Positions 45,475-53,647 of a stretch of 64,000 bases of DNA are shown in pieces. Under the pieces are notes generated by a model. That model had not been told where the DNA came from, made no database searches, and worked only from the letters and a program-made list of their open reading frames with translations. Each line of letters begins with the position of its first letter. Within the stretch, counting starts at the first letter, position 1. The stretch is from MWEI01 sp964600235 (GTDB taxonomy: Bacteria > Desulfobacterota > Desulfomonilia > UBA1062): positions 1 to 64,000 of the forward strand of contig CAZRIV010000012.1 of the NCBI GenBank assembly GCA_964600235.1, read 5' to 3'. The position numbers and the translations under genes were made by a program.

Positions 45475-46500
45475 TCAGGCACCTTTTTCCATGGCTTCCA
45501 ATGCCTTGACCATGTTGGACGCCGTTTCAAAGGCAGGATTTATCCTCAGGGCATTGATGAAGCATTCCTTTGCCAGGAGGGTTTCACCCATCTCAAGGTA
45601 GGCCCTGCCCATGTTGAAATGGATGTTCTCGTCGTCAGGATCGATCTTCACGGCCTTCCTGTAGACCTTCACGGCGTCCGCATGCCTGCTCTGCCTGCGG
45701 TAGATGATGCCCAGGCTGTTGTATACATTCGTGGTGTCGGGGTTGAGCGAGATGATCTCATTGAATATGCTCTCGGCCTGTTCATGCATGTCCCGCTCCA
45801 TGTATATGTCGCCTGCCATGTTGAGAAACTTCTTGGCCATATCGTGGTTGCCCATGGTCTTGTATACGTCTGCCATGGCCTGGTAGGCCTTGGCGAAGAG
45901 CTGGTTGATCTGCGTCGCCTTTCTGAAGGCGGCAAGGGCCTCGTCATACTCGCCCTTTGTGGTATGTATGTAGCCGATGTTGTAATAGACCTCCGCAGAC
46001 TCGAGGATGGACAGGACGCTCTCGTATTCCTTCAACGCCATGTCGAACAGACCCGCTTTCGTGTACTCGTCGCCTTTTTCCAGGTATGTCTTTGCCTTCT
46101 TCGTGGTCGGGCTTATGTCGAACTCGAGGATCAGGGTAATCTTCCTTTCGAAGTTCTCTATGTTGATGGGCTCCACCAGGATGGCATTCACGCCGGATTC
46201 GCCTGCCTTCATGACGTCGGTCTTGGAGATCTCGCTGGTCCACAGGATAACGGGTGTGTCCGAATGGATTGAATCGGAGCGGATCAGCCTCAGCAGTGCT
46301 ATTCCGTTCATCTCGGGCATATCCCACTGGGCGATGACGATGCCCGGGTCCGTCTGCTTCATGACCTCCCAGCCCGTTGGTCCGTCGTGGGAAAACCTCA
46401 CATGGGTAAACCCGATTCTTTCGAGCAGCGCCTTCATATTTTTCTGGTAGAGGGGGTTCGGTCCGATGATGAGGATCAGGGTACTTTTCGCAATATTCAT
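45475..46500 (-). CDS. receiver-TPR protein
   Basis: A 341-residue protein with an N-terminal receiver-like domain (residues 1-125) and about six tetratricopeptide repeats. In the receiver, the usual acidic pocket is replaced by IGPNPLYQKN, while D57 in IVIAQWDMPEMNG occupies the phosphorylation site; loss of the paired acids may prevent normal phosphorylation. TPR units such as AEVYYNIGYIHTTKGEYDEALAAF and TNVYNSLGIIYRRQSRHADAV form a protein-binding superhelix. The ATG at 46498-46500 follows AAGGA; the longer frame to 46692 has no ribosome site. Its stop faces the end of the bifunctional kinase gene. Partners are unknown. Confidence 0.88.
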   Translation of the reverse strand: MNIAKSTLILIIGPNPLYQKNMKALLERIGFTHVRFSHDGPTGWEVMKQTDPGIVIAQWDMPEMNGIALLRLIRSDSIHSDTPVILWTSEISKTDVMKAGESGVNAILVEPINIENFERKITLILEFDISPTTKKAKTYLEKGDEYTKAGLFDMALKEYESVLSILESAEVYYNIGYIHTTKGEYDEALAAFRKATQINQLFAKAYQAMADVYKTMGNHDMAKKFLNMAGDIYMERDMHEQAESIFNEIISLNPDTTNVYNSLGIIYRRQSRHADAVKVYRKAVKIDPDDENIHFNMGRAYLEMGETLLAKECFINALRINPAFETASNMVKALEAMEKGA

Positions 46501-46741
46501 ACGTGTCCTTGTCTTTTTCATGAAGCCGGTCAGTGGGGCCGGGACAGGTGACTTTCCACGGTATCCCGGAACTTCACCTGTTATAGCAAAATAATAATGA
46601 CTCAGGCAACGAATGCGAGAAGAAGCCGGTATTTTTATAGGGCCTATGCGCCATTCCTGTCCTGTAGGAAAAGGGTGCCGCACGAAATGCAATGGTATTT
46701 TTCATGCCGGAGGCAGTGGCCGGTGCAGGGGTTTACCCCCT

Positions 46742-47806
46742 CTAGAACTGTCTGGATGCACCGATGCCCAGGCGGATACTGTTCTGCTTGATCTCGGTTC
46801 TCACCCCGTCGAGCCTGTAGCCTGTATCGTCGTAGGTGGTTACCGGGTCGTCCCCGTACCAGTACTGATCGTGGTGGCCCTTGGTGCTGATCCTTATGAA
46901 GGTGTACCTGGAAAAGACCGACCAGTTCTGCGAGAGCTTGAAGCTGCCCGAGAAGGATGTCTGGTATCCGGACCCGGAGGTGTCGGACTTGAGCATCCTG
47001 TTGCGTTTGAGGTGTTCGTCCTCATCGGTGACGTAAACCAGCGGCAGAGAAGAGACCTCGAGGTTCAGGACAATGTTTTCCAGGGTCGATCTCAGCGCGA
47101 GACCCAAAGAAAAGATGTCGTAGTTCAACGAATAGAAGGATGTCGGACCGGTGATATCGGCGGACTGATCCTGCCATGGCCCGTAGCCCTTCTGGCGGGT
47201 GTTGTATGCCCGGTAATCGTATTCCTCCTGGCGGTAACCTGCGGTAATACCGGCCTGGAGGAACCTGGTCCTCAGGGGGAAGACCCGTGTCTGCACGGCC
47301 ATGATAAGGGTCTTGGCGTCGAGTTCGCTGCTTGAGTACAGATCGATGCCTTCATGGAGCGGTTTTGCGCGGAACATGGATTCATCGAGATAGTCATAGT
47401 CTTCCATGCAGCCGGAACTCGATCCCCACGGGGCGGTGGCCAGACTGAGTTCGGCCTCGAGGAGGTCTGCCGCCTTTACGCCGATGCCGAGGCCGATGGT
47501 CTTGAGGTCTATGGGCCAGACCAGCTTGCTGCTGCCGCTGCTGAATTCTGAAATCCAGGTGTTTTCCCCGCTGGCATTGATAAGCTCGATGGATGCCGTG
47601 CCGGAACAGTCGAGGGCATAAACGCACGGGTCAAGAAGAAACGCCGCGGGCAGGAAGAATATGAGTGCGATTATCCTGGGCCATGCGGTGCGATGCTGCC
47701 GATACACTGGGTATGCCCGATGATTTCCCGGGGCGCTCGACTCGTTCCGATCGGTCTTGATGATGGGGTTACCTGTTGCTGAGTTCTTATTCAAGCGAGA
47801 TACCAT
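46742..47806 (-). CDS. omptin-like outer-membrane protease
   Basis: A 354-residue predicted beta-barrel with an N-terminal hydrophobic export segment (RIIALIFFLPAAFLLDPCVYA) and a C-terminal F, as in outer-membrane proteins. It parallels OmpT through the length: SKLVWPID, then CMEDYDYLD, GITAGYRQEEYDY, and VTDEDEHLKRN. These correspond in OmpT to the strands holding the Asp83/Asp85 pair and the Asp210-His212 dyad, so the candidate active site is D136/D138 and D263/H265. Omptins cleave between basic residues at the cell surface and generally need LPS. The start is uncertain: the ATG gives a 45-residue n-region and has no ribosome site; an in-frame GTG about 35 codons later would give a normal signal peptide. 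Confidence 0.75.
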   Translation of the reverse strand: MVSRLNKNSATGNPIIKTDRNESSAPGNHRAYPVYRQHRTAWPRIIALIFFLPAAFLLDPCVYALDCSGTASIELINASGENTWISEFSSGSSKLVWPIDLKTIGLGIGVKAADLLEAELSLATAPWGSSSGCMEDYDYLDESMFRAKPLHEGIDLYSSSELDAKTLIMAVQTRVFPLRTRFLQAGITAGYRQEEYDYRAYNTRQKGYGPWQDQSADITGPTSFYSLNYDIFSLGLALRSTLENIVLNLEVSSLPLVYVTDEDEHLKRNRMLKSDTSGSGYQTSFSGSFKLSQNWSVFSRYTFIRISTKGHHDQYWYGDDPVTTYDDTGYRLDGVRTEIKQNSIRLGIGASRQF

Positions 47807-47868
47807 CAATTTTTAACTAGCGTTAGCACGATCGGTTTTTATCAGGCAAGAAGATTCAATCATTAAAG

Positions 47869-47888
47869 CCGGGGTGTCCCCCCCCCGG
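47869..47888 (-). terminator. weak hairpin after nikR
   Basis: CCGGGG (47869-47874) pairs with CCCCGG (47883-47888) within a GC-rich run 36 bases past the nikR stop. Only CTTTAAT follows on the minus strand, so termination is uncertain. Confidence 0.35.
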
Positions 47889-47924
47889 TCTGATCTCTTA
47901 GGGTTTGTTGAACCAGGGGAGGGG

Positions 47925-48341
47925 CTACTCGATATCCTTGCCGGTGCTGGTCATGCTCAGGGCCCCGTGACGTACGCCCTTGACGGAGCGCAGCGTATGG
48001 GCAAGGGCCTGGACATCGCTGGCCCTGCCTTTTACGGCAATGATCTCCAGACAGTTGTGGTGGTCAAGGTGGATGTGCTGGGTGGAGATAATGGTGTCCT
48101 GGCGGTCGTGCTGCAGGTCGGTAAGACGGCTCGAAAGGCCTCGCCTGTGGTGGTCGTAGATGAAGGTGATGGTGCCCGCCACCTCCTGGTCTTCTTCCCA
48201 CTCGTTCTTGACCAGCTCCTGGCGGATCAGGTCGCGCAGCGCCTCGGAGCGGGTTGCATAACCCCTTTTTTTAATAAGGCGGTCGAACTTCAAAAGCAGG
48301 CTGTCTTCCACCGATACACCGAATCTTACGAGCTTCGACAT
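47925..48341 (-). CDS. nikR: nickel-responsive regulator NikR
   Basis: A 138-residue ribbon-helix-helix repressor with a C-terminal ACT-like nickel domain. The N-terminal DNA-binding part is KLVRFGVSVEDSLLLKFDRLIKKRGYATRSEALRDLIR. The nickel ligands are recognisable in IYDHHRRG and in STQHIHLDHHNCLEII, whose spaced histidines and cysteine match the H-H-C set of E. coli NikR. With nickel it would repress nickel uptake genes, none of which is in the window. AGGTGG precedes the ATG at 48341; the longer frame upstream is not needed. It diverges from the chemoreceptor gene at 48499. Confidence 0.93.
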   Translation of the reverse strand: MSKLVRFGVSVEDSLLLKFDRLIKKRGYATRSEALRDLIRQELVKNEWEEDQEVAGTITFIYDHHRRGLSSRLTDLQHDRQDTIISTQHIHLDHHNCLEIIAVKGRASDVQALAHTLRSVKGVRHGALSMTSTGKDIE

Positions 48342-48498
48342 AAACCACCTGATGACAAAGTTATCGCTGCATCGTGCCACAGGGGCAGGGGGGTGTCAAA
48401 TTTTATTCAGCAACCCTTGGTTTATGCTTATGAAAACAGGTGCCATAAGCCGATAGAGAGGATGAAACGCAAGATCGCCGGGAGGGATCGGCCGGGAA

Positions 48499-50091
48499 AT
48501 GCCTCCAGTAGAAAGTGGAAAAGGATGGACACAAAAGGGGAAGGGGCTTGAAATCCGCACGAAGCTCCTGCTCTTTGTCGTTCTGATCAATGTGGCATTC
48601 ACCCTCATCTTTTCCATTTATGGTTATCAGGCCCGAAAATCATGGATCATGAGGGATATCGACAGCAGGCTCCTTTCGAGCGCCCATGCCATCAGGTATA
48701 TCCTTCCCGACGGGTTCCATGAGAAGATACATTCAGAGGCCGCGGTCCCGGTCCCAGAGCACGTCATGAACGTCAGAAGGCTCTCGGCATATGCAAAGTC
48801 CACCGGTATGACCTATCTGTATACCATGATGAAATCGGGTGACAGGATCGTGTTCACCTCCGCGAGCGCAACGGATGATGAGCTTCAGAAGGGATCGTTC
48901 GATCCCTTTTACACCGTGTATGAAAACGCCGCTCCCAGCCTGGTCCAGGCGTTTCATGACCACAAGGTCTTTTATGAGGAATCCCATGACAAGTATGGCG
49001 ATTTCAGGACGGTCATCGTCCCGGTGGTCCTGGATTCAGGCAGGGTCTATGTCATGGGGGCCGATCTCGATATCCGGTTTATCCAGGCGCAGCTGCGCCC
49101 GGTCCTGGTGGAAACGCTGCTTATCGGCCTGGTGCTCTCGATTGCCACCCTGGGTTTCGCGTCCCTGATCCTGAAGGGCTTCGGCGCGTCCCTGGCCGGG
49201 GTGAAGGAACAGTTGGGCAGGATCGTGGAAACAGGTGAACTCACCGGGACCCTCAAGGTGGTGCCGCGTGACGATGAGGCAGGGGAAATATCACGCAGGA
49301 TCAACTCTCTGATGGGGATCGTGCGAGGCGTGGCCGCCAGGATGAGGGATGCATCAGGGACGATAATGGCCACCTCCAGTGACATTGTATCTCAAACCGA
49401 GACCCTGGCCTTTCATGCCCAGGATCAATACGATGTCATGAGCGAGACATCCAGGAACCTGGAAGACCTTGGCACGGCACTGAGACGTAGCGGCGAAGAG
49501 GCGGTTTGCGTGGAGTCGGAGATGAAGGCCTTCCTCGATGCAGCTCAAGAAAGGATGGGGCTCGTCAATGCCATGAGTGAGTCCATGAGGCAGATCGACA
49601 TATCGTGTTCACGGATGGAGCCTTTGAAAGGCGCAATAAAAGAGATTGCCTACCAGGCGGATCTTCTTGCCCTGAATGCCCTGGTGGAGGCCGAACGGGC
49701 GGGCGGTTACGGCAACGGGTTCCTGGTCGTCGCCCAGGAGATGGGCAATCTTGCCAGGAAGGCCGAGGAGGCGGCCCGGGATGTCGAGCAGGCCCTACTG
49801 GAGAATCTGGAAGCCACGGGAAATGGGTTGGAAGTCGTCGCGGAAGTATCAGATTATTTTGGCGAAATAATCAATAAACTATCGGGAATCAATGAGATGA
49901 TATCTCACATGAAAGAAATAAGCCTTGAACAGGGTGATGGTATCAGGTACCTGGAAGAGGCGGTTTCAAGAGCGCGGGACATCCTTGAACACCATACCGA
50001 CATTGCCGGGACGATCGCGGAAAGCTCCCATGAACTCCGGGCCGAACTGGATATACTGAATAATATCATAGAGTCCATCAAAGGCAGATGA
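48499..50091 (+). CDS. methyl-accepting chemotaxis protein
   Basis: A 530-residue chemoreceptor. A membrane helix (residues 22-43) is followed by a periplasmic domain of about 160 residues (SSAHAIRYILPDGFHEKIH ... YVMGADLDI), then a second helix near 205-230 (LLIGLVLSIATLGFASLIL), a HAMP region and a short signalling bundle. The hairpin tip IAYQADLLALNALVEAERAGGYGNGFLVVAQEMGNLA is intact apart from small substitutions. The signalling domain is shorter than usual and no C-terminal CheR tether is present. GGGAGGG lies somewhat far (14 bases) from the ATG. The ligand is unknown; the adjacent divergent nikR is not evidence that it senses nickel. Confidence 0.9.
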   Translation: MPPVESGKGWTQKGKGLEIRTKLLLFVVLINVAFTLIFSIYGYQARKSWIMRDIDSRLLSSAHAIRYILPDGFHEKIHSEAAVPVPEHVMNVRRLSAYAKSTGMTYLYTMMKSGDRIVFTSASATDDELQKGSFDPFYTVYENAAPSLVQAFHDHKVFYEESHDKYGDFRTVIVPVVLDSGRVYVMGADLDIRFIQAQLRPVLVETLLIGLVLSIATLGFASLILKGFGASLAGVKEQLGRIVETGELTGTLKVVPRDDEAGEISRRINSLMGIVRGVAARMRDASGTIMATSSDIVSQTETLAFHAQDQYDVMSETSRNLEDLGTALRRSGEEAVCVESEMKAFLDAAQERMGLVNAMSESMRQIDISCSRMEPLKGAIKEIAYQADLLALNALVEAERAGGYGNGFLVVAQEMGNLARKAEEAARDVEQALLENLEATGNGLEVVAEVSDYFGEIINKLSGINEMISHMKEISLEQGDGIRYLEEAVSRARDILEHHTDIAGTIAESSHELRAELDILNNIIESIKGR

Positions 50092-50266
50092 TGCAGCCGC
50101 GTAAACCCCTTCCCGGCGCAACAGCTGCAGACCACAGAGGTCAGGCGACAAAAATGCGAAAAAAGGGCAAACCTGTCCCTCTGCCATAACAGGGGCAGAC
50201 ATGAAGCCCGTTCATCAGGATGCACAACCCGAAAATGACACCTCGGACGGCGTTTCCCAGAGGTAA

Positions 50267-50299
50267 GTTCAGGGCCCATAAGGGTATGGAGCCCTGAAC
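50267..50299 (-). terminator. hairpin after the RHH gene
   Basis: Arms 50267-50280 and 50285-50299 pair over 14 positions with one bulged base, just past the stop at 50305 on the minus strand. CTTACC rather than a T-run follows, so terminator function is tentative. Confidence 0.45.
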
Positions 50300-50304
50300 A
50301 GGGT

Positions 50305-50538
50305 TTACCTCGGGATGGACTTCAATTTGAGCAGATCAATATCAGTCATGGGCTGATATTTTTTGATAAGCTCACCAATACCCTCATTCACCAGGAGCGA
50401 CAGTTCCTTGCCGGTCAGGGCGGAGAGTACGGTAAGTGCTTTTGCATGACGCTCTTCGATGTAGTAATTCCTCTTCACCAATACACCGTTCGGGTTCTTT
50501 TTCCTCAATTCGAGTGGCTTTCTTCCTCTTTCCCCCAT
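50305..50538 (-). CDS. small ribbon-helix-helix protein
   Basis: A 77-residue basic protein. After MGERGRKPLELRKKNPNGVL, the segment VKRNYYIEERHAKALTVLSALTGKELSLLVNEGIGELIKKYQ has the strand-helix-helix pattern of an RHH DNA-binding domain. GAGGA stands five bases before the ATG. No toxin gene flanks it, so it is more likely a lone transcriptional regulator than an antitoxin. Its targets are unknown. Confidence 0.65.
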   Translation of the reverse strand: MGERGRKPLELRKKNPNGVLVKRNYYIEERHAKALTVLSALTGKELSLLVNEGIGELIKKYQPMTDIDLLKLKSIPR

Positions 50539-50958
50539 GCAGTCCTCGCTGATGATTTATTTTCGGTGCTGTGTGACAGGTACTTCCGTAATCTTCTGTT
50601 CTCAATTACAAGCGGCAATGCGGCCGGATTCGGCGCATTCCGTCAATAAAAGCCCGATCTTGATACAACCAGACAAAACCTTTGCTGTGTTATCCGCCCA
50701 GATGTATCAGGATCTGTTCTACCATAATTCATGGCTGTGTAAACAGGAAAATAAGTTATATGCATTAAGTATATGCTGGTAAGCATAAAAAGGAAGTATC
50801 TCCCGGGCACGACATGTCGGATATGGAAGTGTTGTTGAAAAATAACCCTGGATAAATATCCGTTTTATTGCAGGAGGGGGTGTCATTAAGGTAAAAATCC
50901 TTGAATTATCGGTTAAACTCGCAACAATCGGGTCGGATAAAGGTGAAAATGATAAAAC
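50539..50958. other. intergenic region
   Basis: 420 A+T-rich bases between the small RHH gene and tRNA-Cys. The RHH promoter must be near 50550-50620, but no clear -35/-10 is seen. I find no ORF with a ribosome site, no repeat and no strong hairpin. Confidence 0.4.
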
Positions 50959-51033
50959 TGGAGGCGGCAACCGGATTTGAACCGGTGAATAACGGTTTTG
51001 CAGACCGTCGCCTTACCACTTGGCTATGCCGCC
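50959..51033 (-). tRNA. tRNA-Cys (anticodon GCA)
   Basis: 75 bases with encoded CCA. Acceptor GGCGGCA pairs with TGCCGCC, the anticodon loop CTGCAAA gives GCA and the T arm reads CCGGTTCAAATCCGG. It is a single tRNA gene with its own promoter. Confidence 0.97.
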
Positions 51034-51057
51034 TCAGGCTCATGAAGAGCCCCATAG

Positions 51058-51086
51058 GTATACCGGGGAGACCCATGAAAAGTCAA
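51058..51086 (-). promoter_or_regulatory. tRNA-Cys promoter
   Basis: TTGACT (51081-51086) and GTATAC (51058-51063) on the minus strand, 17 bases apart, about 25 bases before the tRNA. The spacer begins TTTC, as in the tRNA-Gln promoter. Confidence 0.65.
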
Positions 51087-51126
51087 GACTTCAAATGACC
51101 CGATAACTGACCAGATTTTTACACCT

Positions 51127-51146
51127 CTTCAAACGCACAATCCGGG
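51127..51146 (+). repeat. 20-base motif, copy 2 of 2
   Basis: CTTCAAACGCACAATCCGGG, one mismatch from 12634-12653. It lies 23 bases past the stop of the last envelope-operon gene on the minus strand. Confidence 0.45.
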
Positions 51147-51168
51147 CTTAGGACACCTCAACAGGAGG

Positions 51169-52113
51169 TCATTTCGCCCCGCTGAGGACATACTCCCTGA
51201 AGTCCAGCCGTTCCCTGATGATTTTTCGCATATCCCCACGTTTGAGCCATCTGCTGTAGAGCCAGAACCACTGGATGGGGTGCTCCCTGACGACGTTCGA
51301 AACCCAGGACTGCATGTAGTCGCTCAGACGCTGGACACCCTGTTCACCCTGCCCGAACGAGCCTGCATCGACGGCCTTTGAGAAGCGGATGTGGTAGCCG
51401 TCCTTCATCTTCACCGCATAGACCGGAAGCACCAGGGCGTTACCCTTGATGGCCAGGAAGGCCGGCGCGGGGTTCGTGGGCGCGGGCATGCCCAGGACAT
51501 CGCACATGAGGCCGTCCTTTCTCTCGCCGCGGTTGTCCACCACCATGCCTATGGTACGGCCCTTCTTCAATTCCCTGATGAGCATGAGGGCCTTGCCCGT
51601 GGGCGGCAGGATGGTCGCCCCGCTGCGTGACCGGATGGAGTCCACGATGGCCTCGAGACGGGGGTCCTCCCGCTTGTCCGCCATGACGCAGAACTGGGTG
51701 CCCAGAACCCGGGGGATATGCGAGAGGATCTCCCAGTTGCCCAAGTGGCCGGTGATCATCATGATTCCCCTGCCTTGCTTCTGAGCCTCTTCCAGGTGTT
51801 CCCTGCCGTCGACGATGACCTTCCGCCTGATTTCCTCATCGCCCAGGTAGGCATACCGCACGGTGTCCACAAGGATTTCCGCCTGGTTCATGAACACATT
51901 CAGGGCGTAGATGAAATCCCTGTTTGTACCAAGTGCTGCGCGGATCTGGACCTGGGCGACCTTCCGGTGAAAGGGGTCTGCCAGGCATGCAATGGCCGCC
52001 AGGGACCTGAACAACCACAGGACAAGACGGTAGGGAAGGACGCGGACAAGGCCCAGCACAACGAGGGATGCCCGGTACCTGACTGAGGGGAGAACGGATT
52101 TTATCGTGATCAT
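51169..52113 (-). CDS. LpxL-type lipid A acyltransferase, second copy
   Basis: A 314-residue membrane-associated acyltransferase of the LpxL/HtrB family, which adds a secondary acyl chain to lipid A. The N-terminal hydrophobic segment (LVVLGLVRVLPYRLVLWLF) anchors it. The catalytic HxxxxE motif is in MMITGHLGNWEILSH, and NRGERKDG and GMPAPTNPAPAFLAIK are the usual later blocks. The ATG at 52111-52113 overlaps the stop of the upstream paralogue by four bases (ATGA). It is the last gene of the envelope operon. Which acyl position each paralogue serves is not decidable from sequence. Confidence 0.88.
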   Translation of the reverse strand: MITIKSVLPSVRYRASLVVLGLVRVLPYRLVLWLFRSLAAIACLADPFHRKVAQVQIRAALGTNRDFIYALNVFMNQAEILVDTVRYAYLGDEEIRRKVIVDGREHLEEAQKQGRGIMMITGHLGNWEILSHIPRVLGTQFCVMADKREDPRLEAIVDSIRSRSGATILPPTGKALMLIRELKKGRTIGMVVDNRGERKDGLMCDVLGMPAPTNPAPAFLAIKGNALVLPVYAVKMKDGYHIRFSKAVDAGSFGQGEQGVQRLSDYMQSWVSNVVREHPIQWFWLYSRWLKRGDMRKIIRERLDFREYVLSGAK

Positions 52114-53081
52114 GGCTTTCTTTTCCTGGCAATGATGTCCTGCGCCTGCGAAAGGGACAGGGATCTGAGGTCCCGGGCAGACCTGATGGTCCTGATAAAG
52201 TGGCGCCGCTTCACCCATCTGCTGTGGAGCCAGAACCACTGGTGGGGGTAAATCGATACCACCGATGCCACCCAGGACTGCATGGCATCGCTCAGCTGCT
52301 GGATCGCGTCTTCCTTATGGGCGAACTCGGCCGCATCGAGGGCCTTTTCGATGCGGATGTGGTAAAAGCCGCCTTGTTTCACGATATAGGCGGGCACGAC
52401 CAGGGCTTCCCCCTTAATGGCGATGAACGCCGGGGCCGGGTTCGTCAGGGCGGGCATGCCCAAGAAGTCGCAGAACGTCTGGTCCCTGCGCCTGCCGCGC
52501 TGGTCGATGATCATGCCGATGGTACGGCCCCTCTTCAGTTCCCTGATGAGCATGAGGGCCTTGCCCTTGGGGGGGAGGATGGTGGCCCCCGAGCGGGCCC
52601 TGAGGCCGTCGATGATGGATTCCAGCCGCGGGTTTTTCCGTATGTCCGCCATGACGCAGAACTCCATGCCAAGAAGCCGTGCGATGTGCGAGAGAACCTC
52701 CCAGTTCCCGATATGGCCGGTGATCATCATGATCCCGCGACCGCTCGAGCGGGCCTCGTTCAGGTGCTCCCTGCCTTCAACCACCACCCTTGCCCTGATC
52801 TCCTCATCGCTCATGTAGGCATACTTGATGGTGTCCACCAGGATATCGCCCTGGTTCATGAAGACCTTCATGACCAGGCGCCATGGGTTTCCCATGCCCA
52901 GGGCGGCCTCCATCTGGATCCTCACGATCCTGCGGCGCAGCGGCATGAAGAGCCACATCAGCAGCATGACGGACCTGCCGAGCGCCAGGGCGAGACGCTC
53001 TGGCAGGGCCAGGATGAGCCTCATCATGGCCAGGGTGCCGTGGTACACGATGGCGTTCCATGCCTTTTCAGGAAGACTCAT
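52110..53081 (-). CDS. LpxL-type lipid A acyltransferase, first copy
   Basis: A 323-residue LpxL/HtrB-family acyltransferase, a close paralogue of the gene that follows. The catalytic H and E are in MMITGHIGNWEVLSH; DQRGRRRD and GMPALTNPAPAFIAIKGEALVVPAY also match. An N-terminal hydrophobic helix (MLLMWLFMP) should sit in the inner membrane. Its ATG at 53081 overlaps the stop of gmhB by four bases; the in-frame ATG eight codons upstream is within gmhB and lacks a ribosome site. The two copies probably install the two secondary acyl chains one after the other. Confidence 0.88.
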   Translation of the reverse strand: MSLPEKAWNAIVYHGTLAMMRLILALPERLALALGRSVMLLMWLFMPLRRRIVRIQMEAALGMGNPWRLVMKVFMNQGDILVDTIKYAYMSDEEIRARVVVEGREHLNEARSSGRGIMMITGHIGNWEVLSHIARLLGMEFCVMADIRKNPRLESIIDGLRARSGATILPPKGKALMLIRELKRGRTIGMIIDQRGRRRDQTFCDFLGMPALTNPAPAFIAIKGEALVVPAYIVKQGGFYHIRIEKALDAAEFAHKEDAIQQLSDAMQSWVASVVSIYPHQWFWLHSRWVKRRHFIRTIRSARDLRSLSLSQAQDIIARKRKP

Positions 53082-53647
53082 TGCTTCATGTCCGTCAGGA
53101 TCCATGTTACCGCATCGGTTATGTCGGCCGCGGAATAATCAGGCCTGGCACCCCCGGGCGTGTCTTTTCCGGCGCCGACCAGGATGCCCTTTCCGCCGAC
53201 TTTATGGATGGTCTCCATGTCGATGGGCTTGTCTCCTACCAGGTAACACACCCTCAGATCAAGTCCGAAGTCCCGGGCGGCCCTGAGCAGAAGGCCGGGC
53301 TCGGGTTTGCGGCAGGCGCATGCAATGCGGTATTCCTCCACGATGCCTTCAGGGTGGTGGGGGCAGTAGTAAATGGCATCGATCGTCGCCCCCTGGCCGG
53401 CAAGGAGGGACTTGAGTCTTTCATGGATGGAGAGAAGGGTTTTTTCATCGAAAAACCCCCGGGCGACACCGGACTGGTTGGTGACGACGATCACCGGTAT
53501 CCCCGATTCATTGAGGCTGCGTATGGCCTGGGCCGCTCCCGGCAGGATCTCGATGAGCCCGGGGTCGCCCAGGTACCCGGGGTCTTTCAGGATGGTGTCA
53601 TCCCTGTCCAGGAAAACGGCTGTTTTCTGCCAAGCGTTCGATCTCAT
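53078..53647 (-). CDS. gmhB: D-glycero-beta-D-manno-heptose-1,7-bisphosphate 7-phosphatase
   Basis: A 189-residue HAD phosphatase that makes heptose 1-phosphate for the ADP-heptose used in LPS inner core. The nucleophile motif is FLDRDDT (residues 13-19, with DRD in place of the common DRDG), then VVTNQSGVARG. The GmhB-specific zinc loop is CPHHPEG ... CACRKPEPG. LVGDKPIDME supplies the last HAD motif. The start overlaps the 3' end of lpxK by 50 bases and has AGGGAT upstream. No other heptose genes (gmhA, hldE, waaF) are in the window. Confidence 0.93.
   Translation of the reverse strand: MRSNAWQKTAVFLDRDDTILKDPGYLGDPGLIEILPGAAQAIRSLNESGIPVIVVTNQSGVARGFFDEKTLLSIHERLKSLLAGQGATIDAIYYCPHHPEGIVEEYRIACACRKPEPGLLLRAARDFGLDLRVCYLVGDKPIDMETIHKVGGKGILVGAGKDTPGGARPDYSAADITDAVTWILTDMKQ

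Noticed and set aside
48396..48617. Short minus-strand ORF upstream of nikR
   Set aside because: Overlaps the start of the chemoreceptor gene and has neither ribosome site nor recognisable sequence.
50305..50538. RHH protein as an antitoxin of a toxin-antitoxin pair
   Set aside because: No toxin-like ORF with a ribosome site lies on either side.
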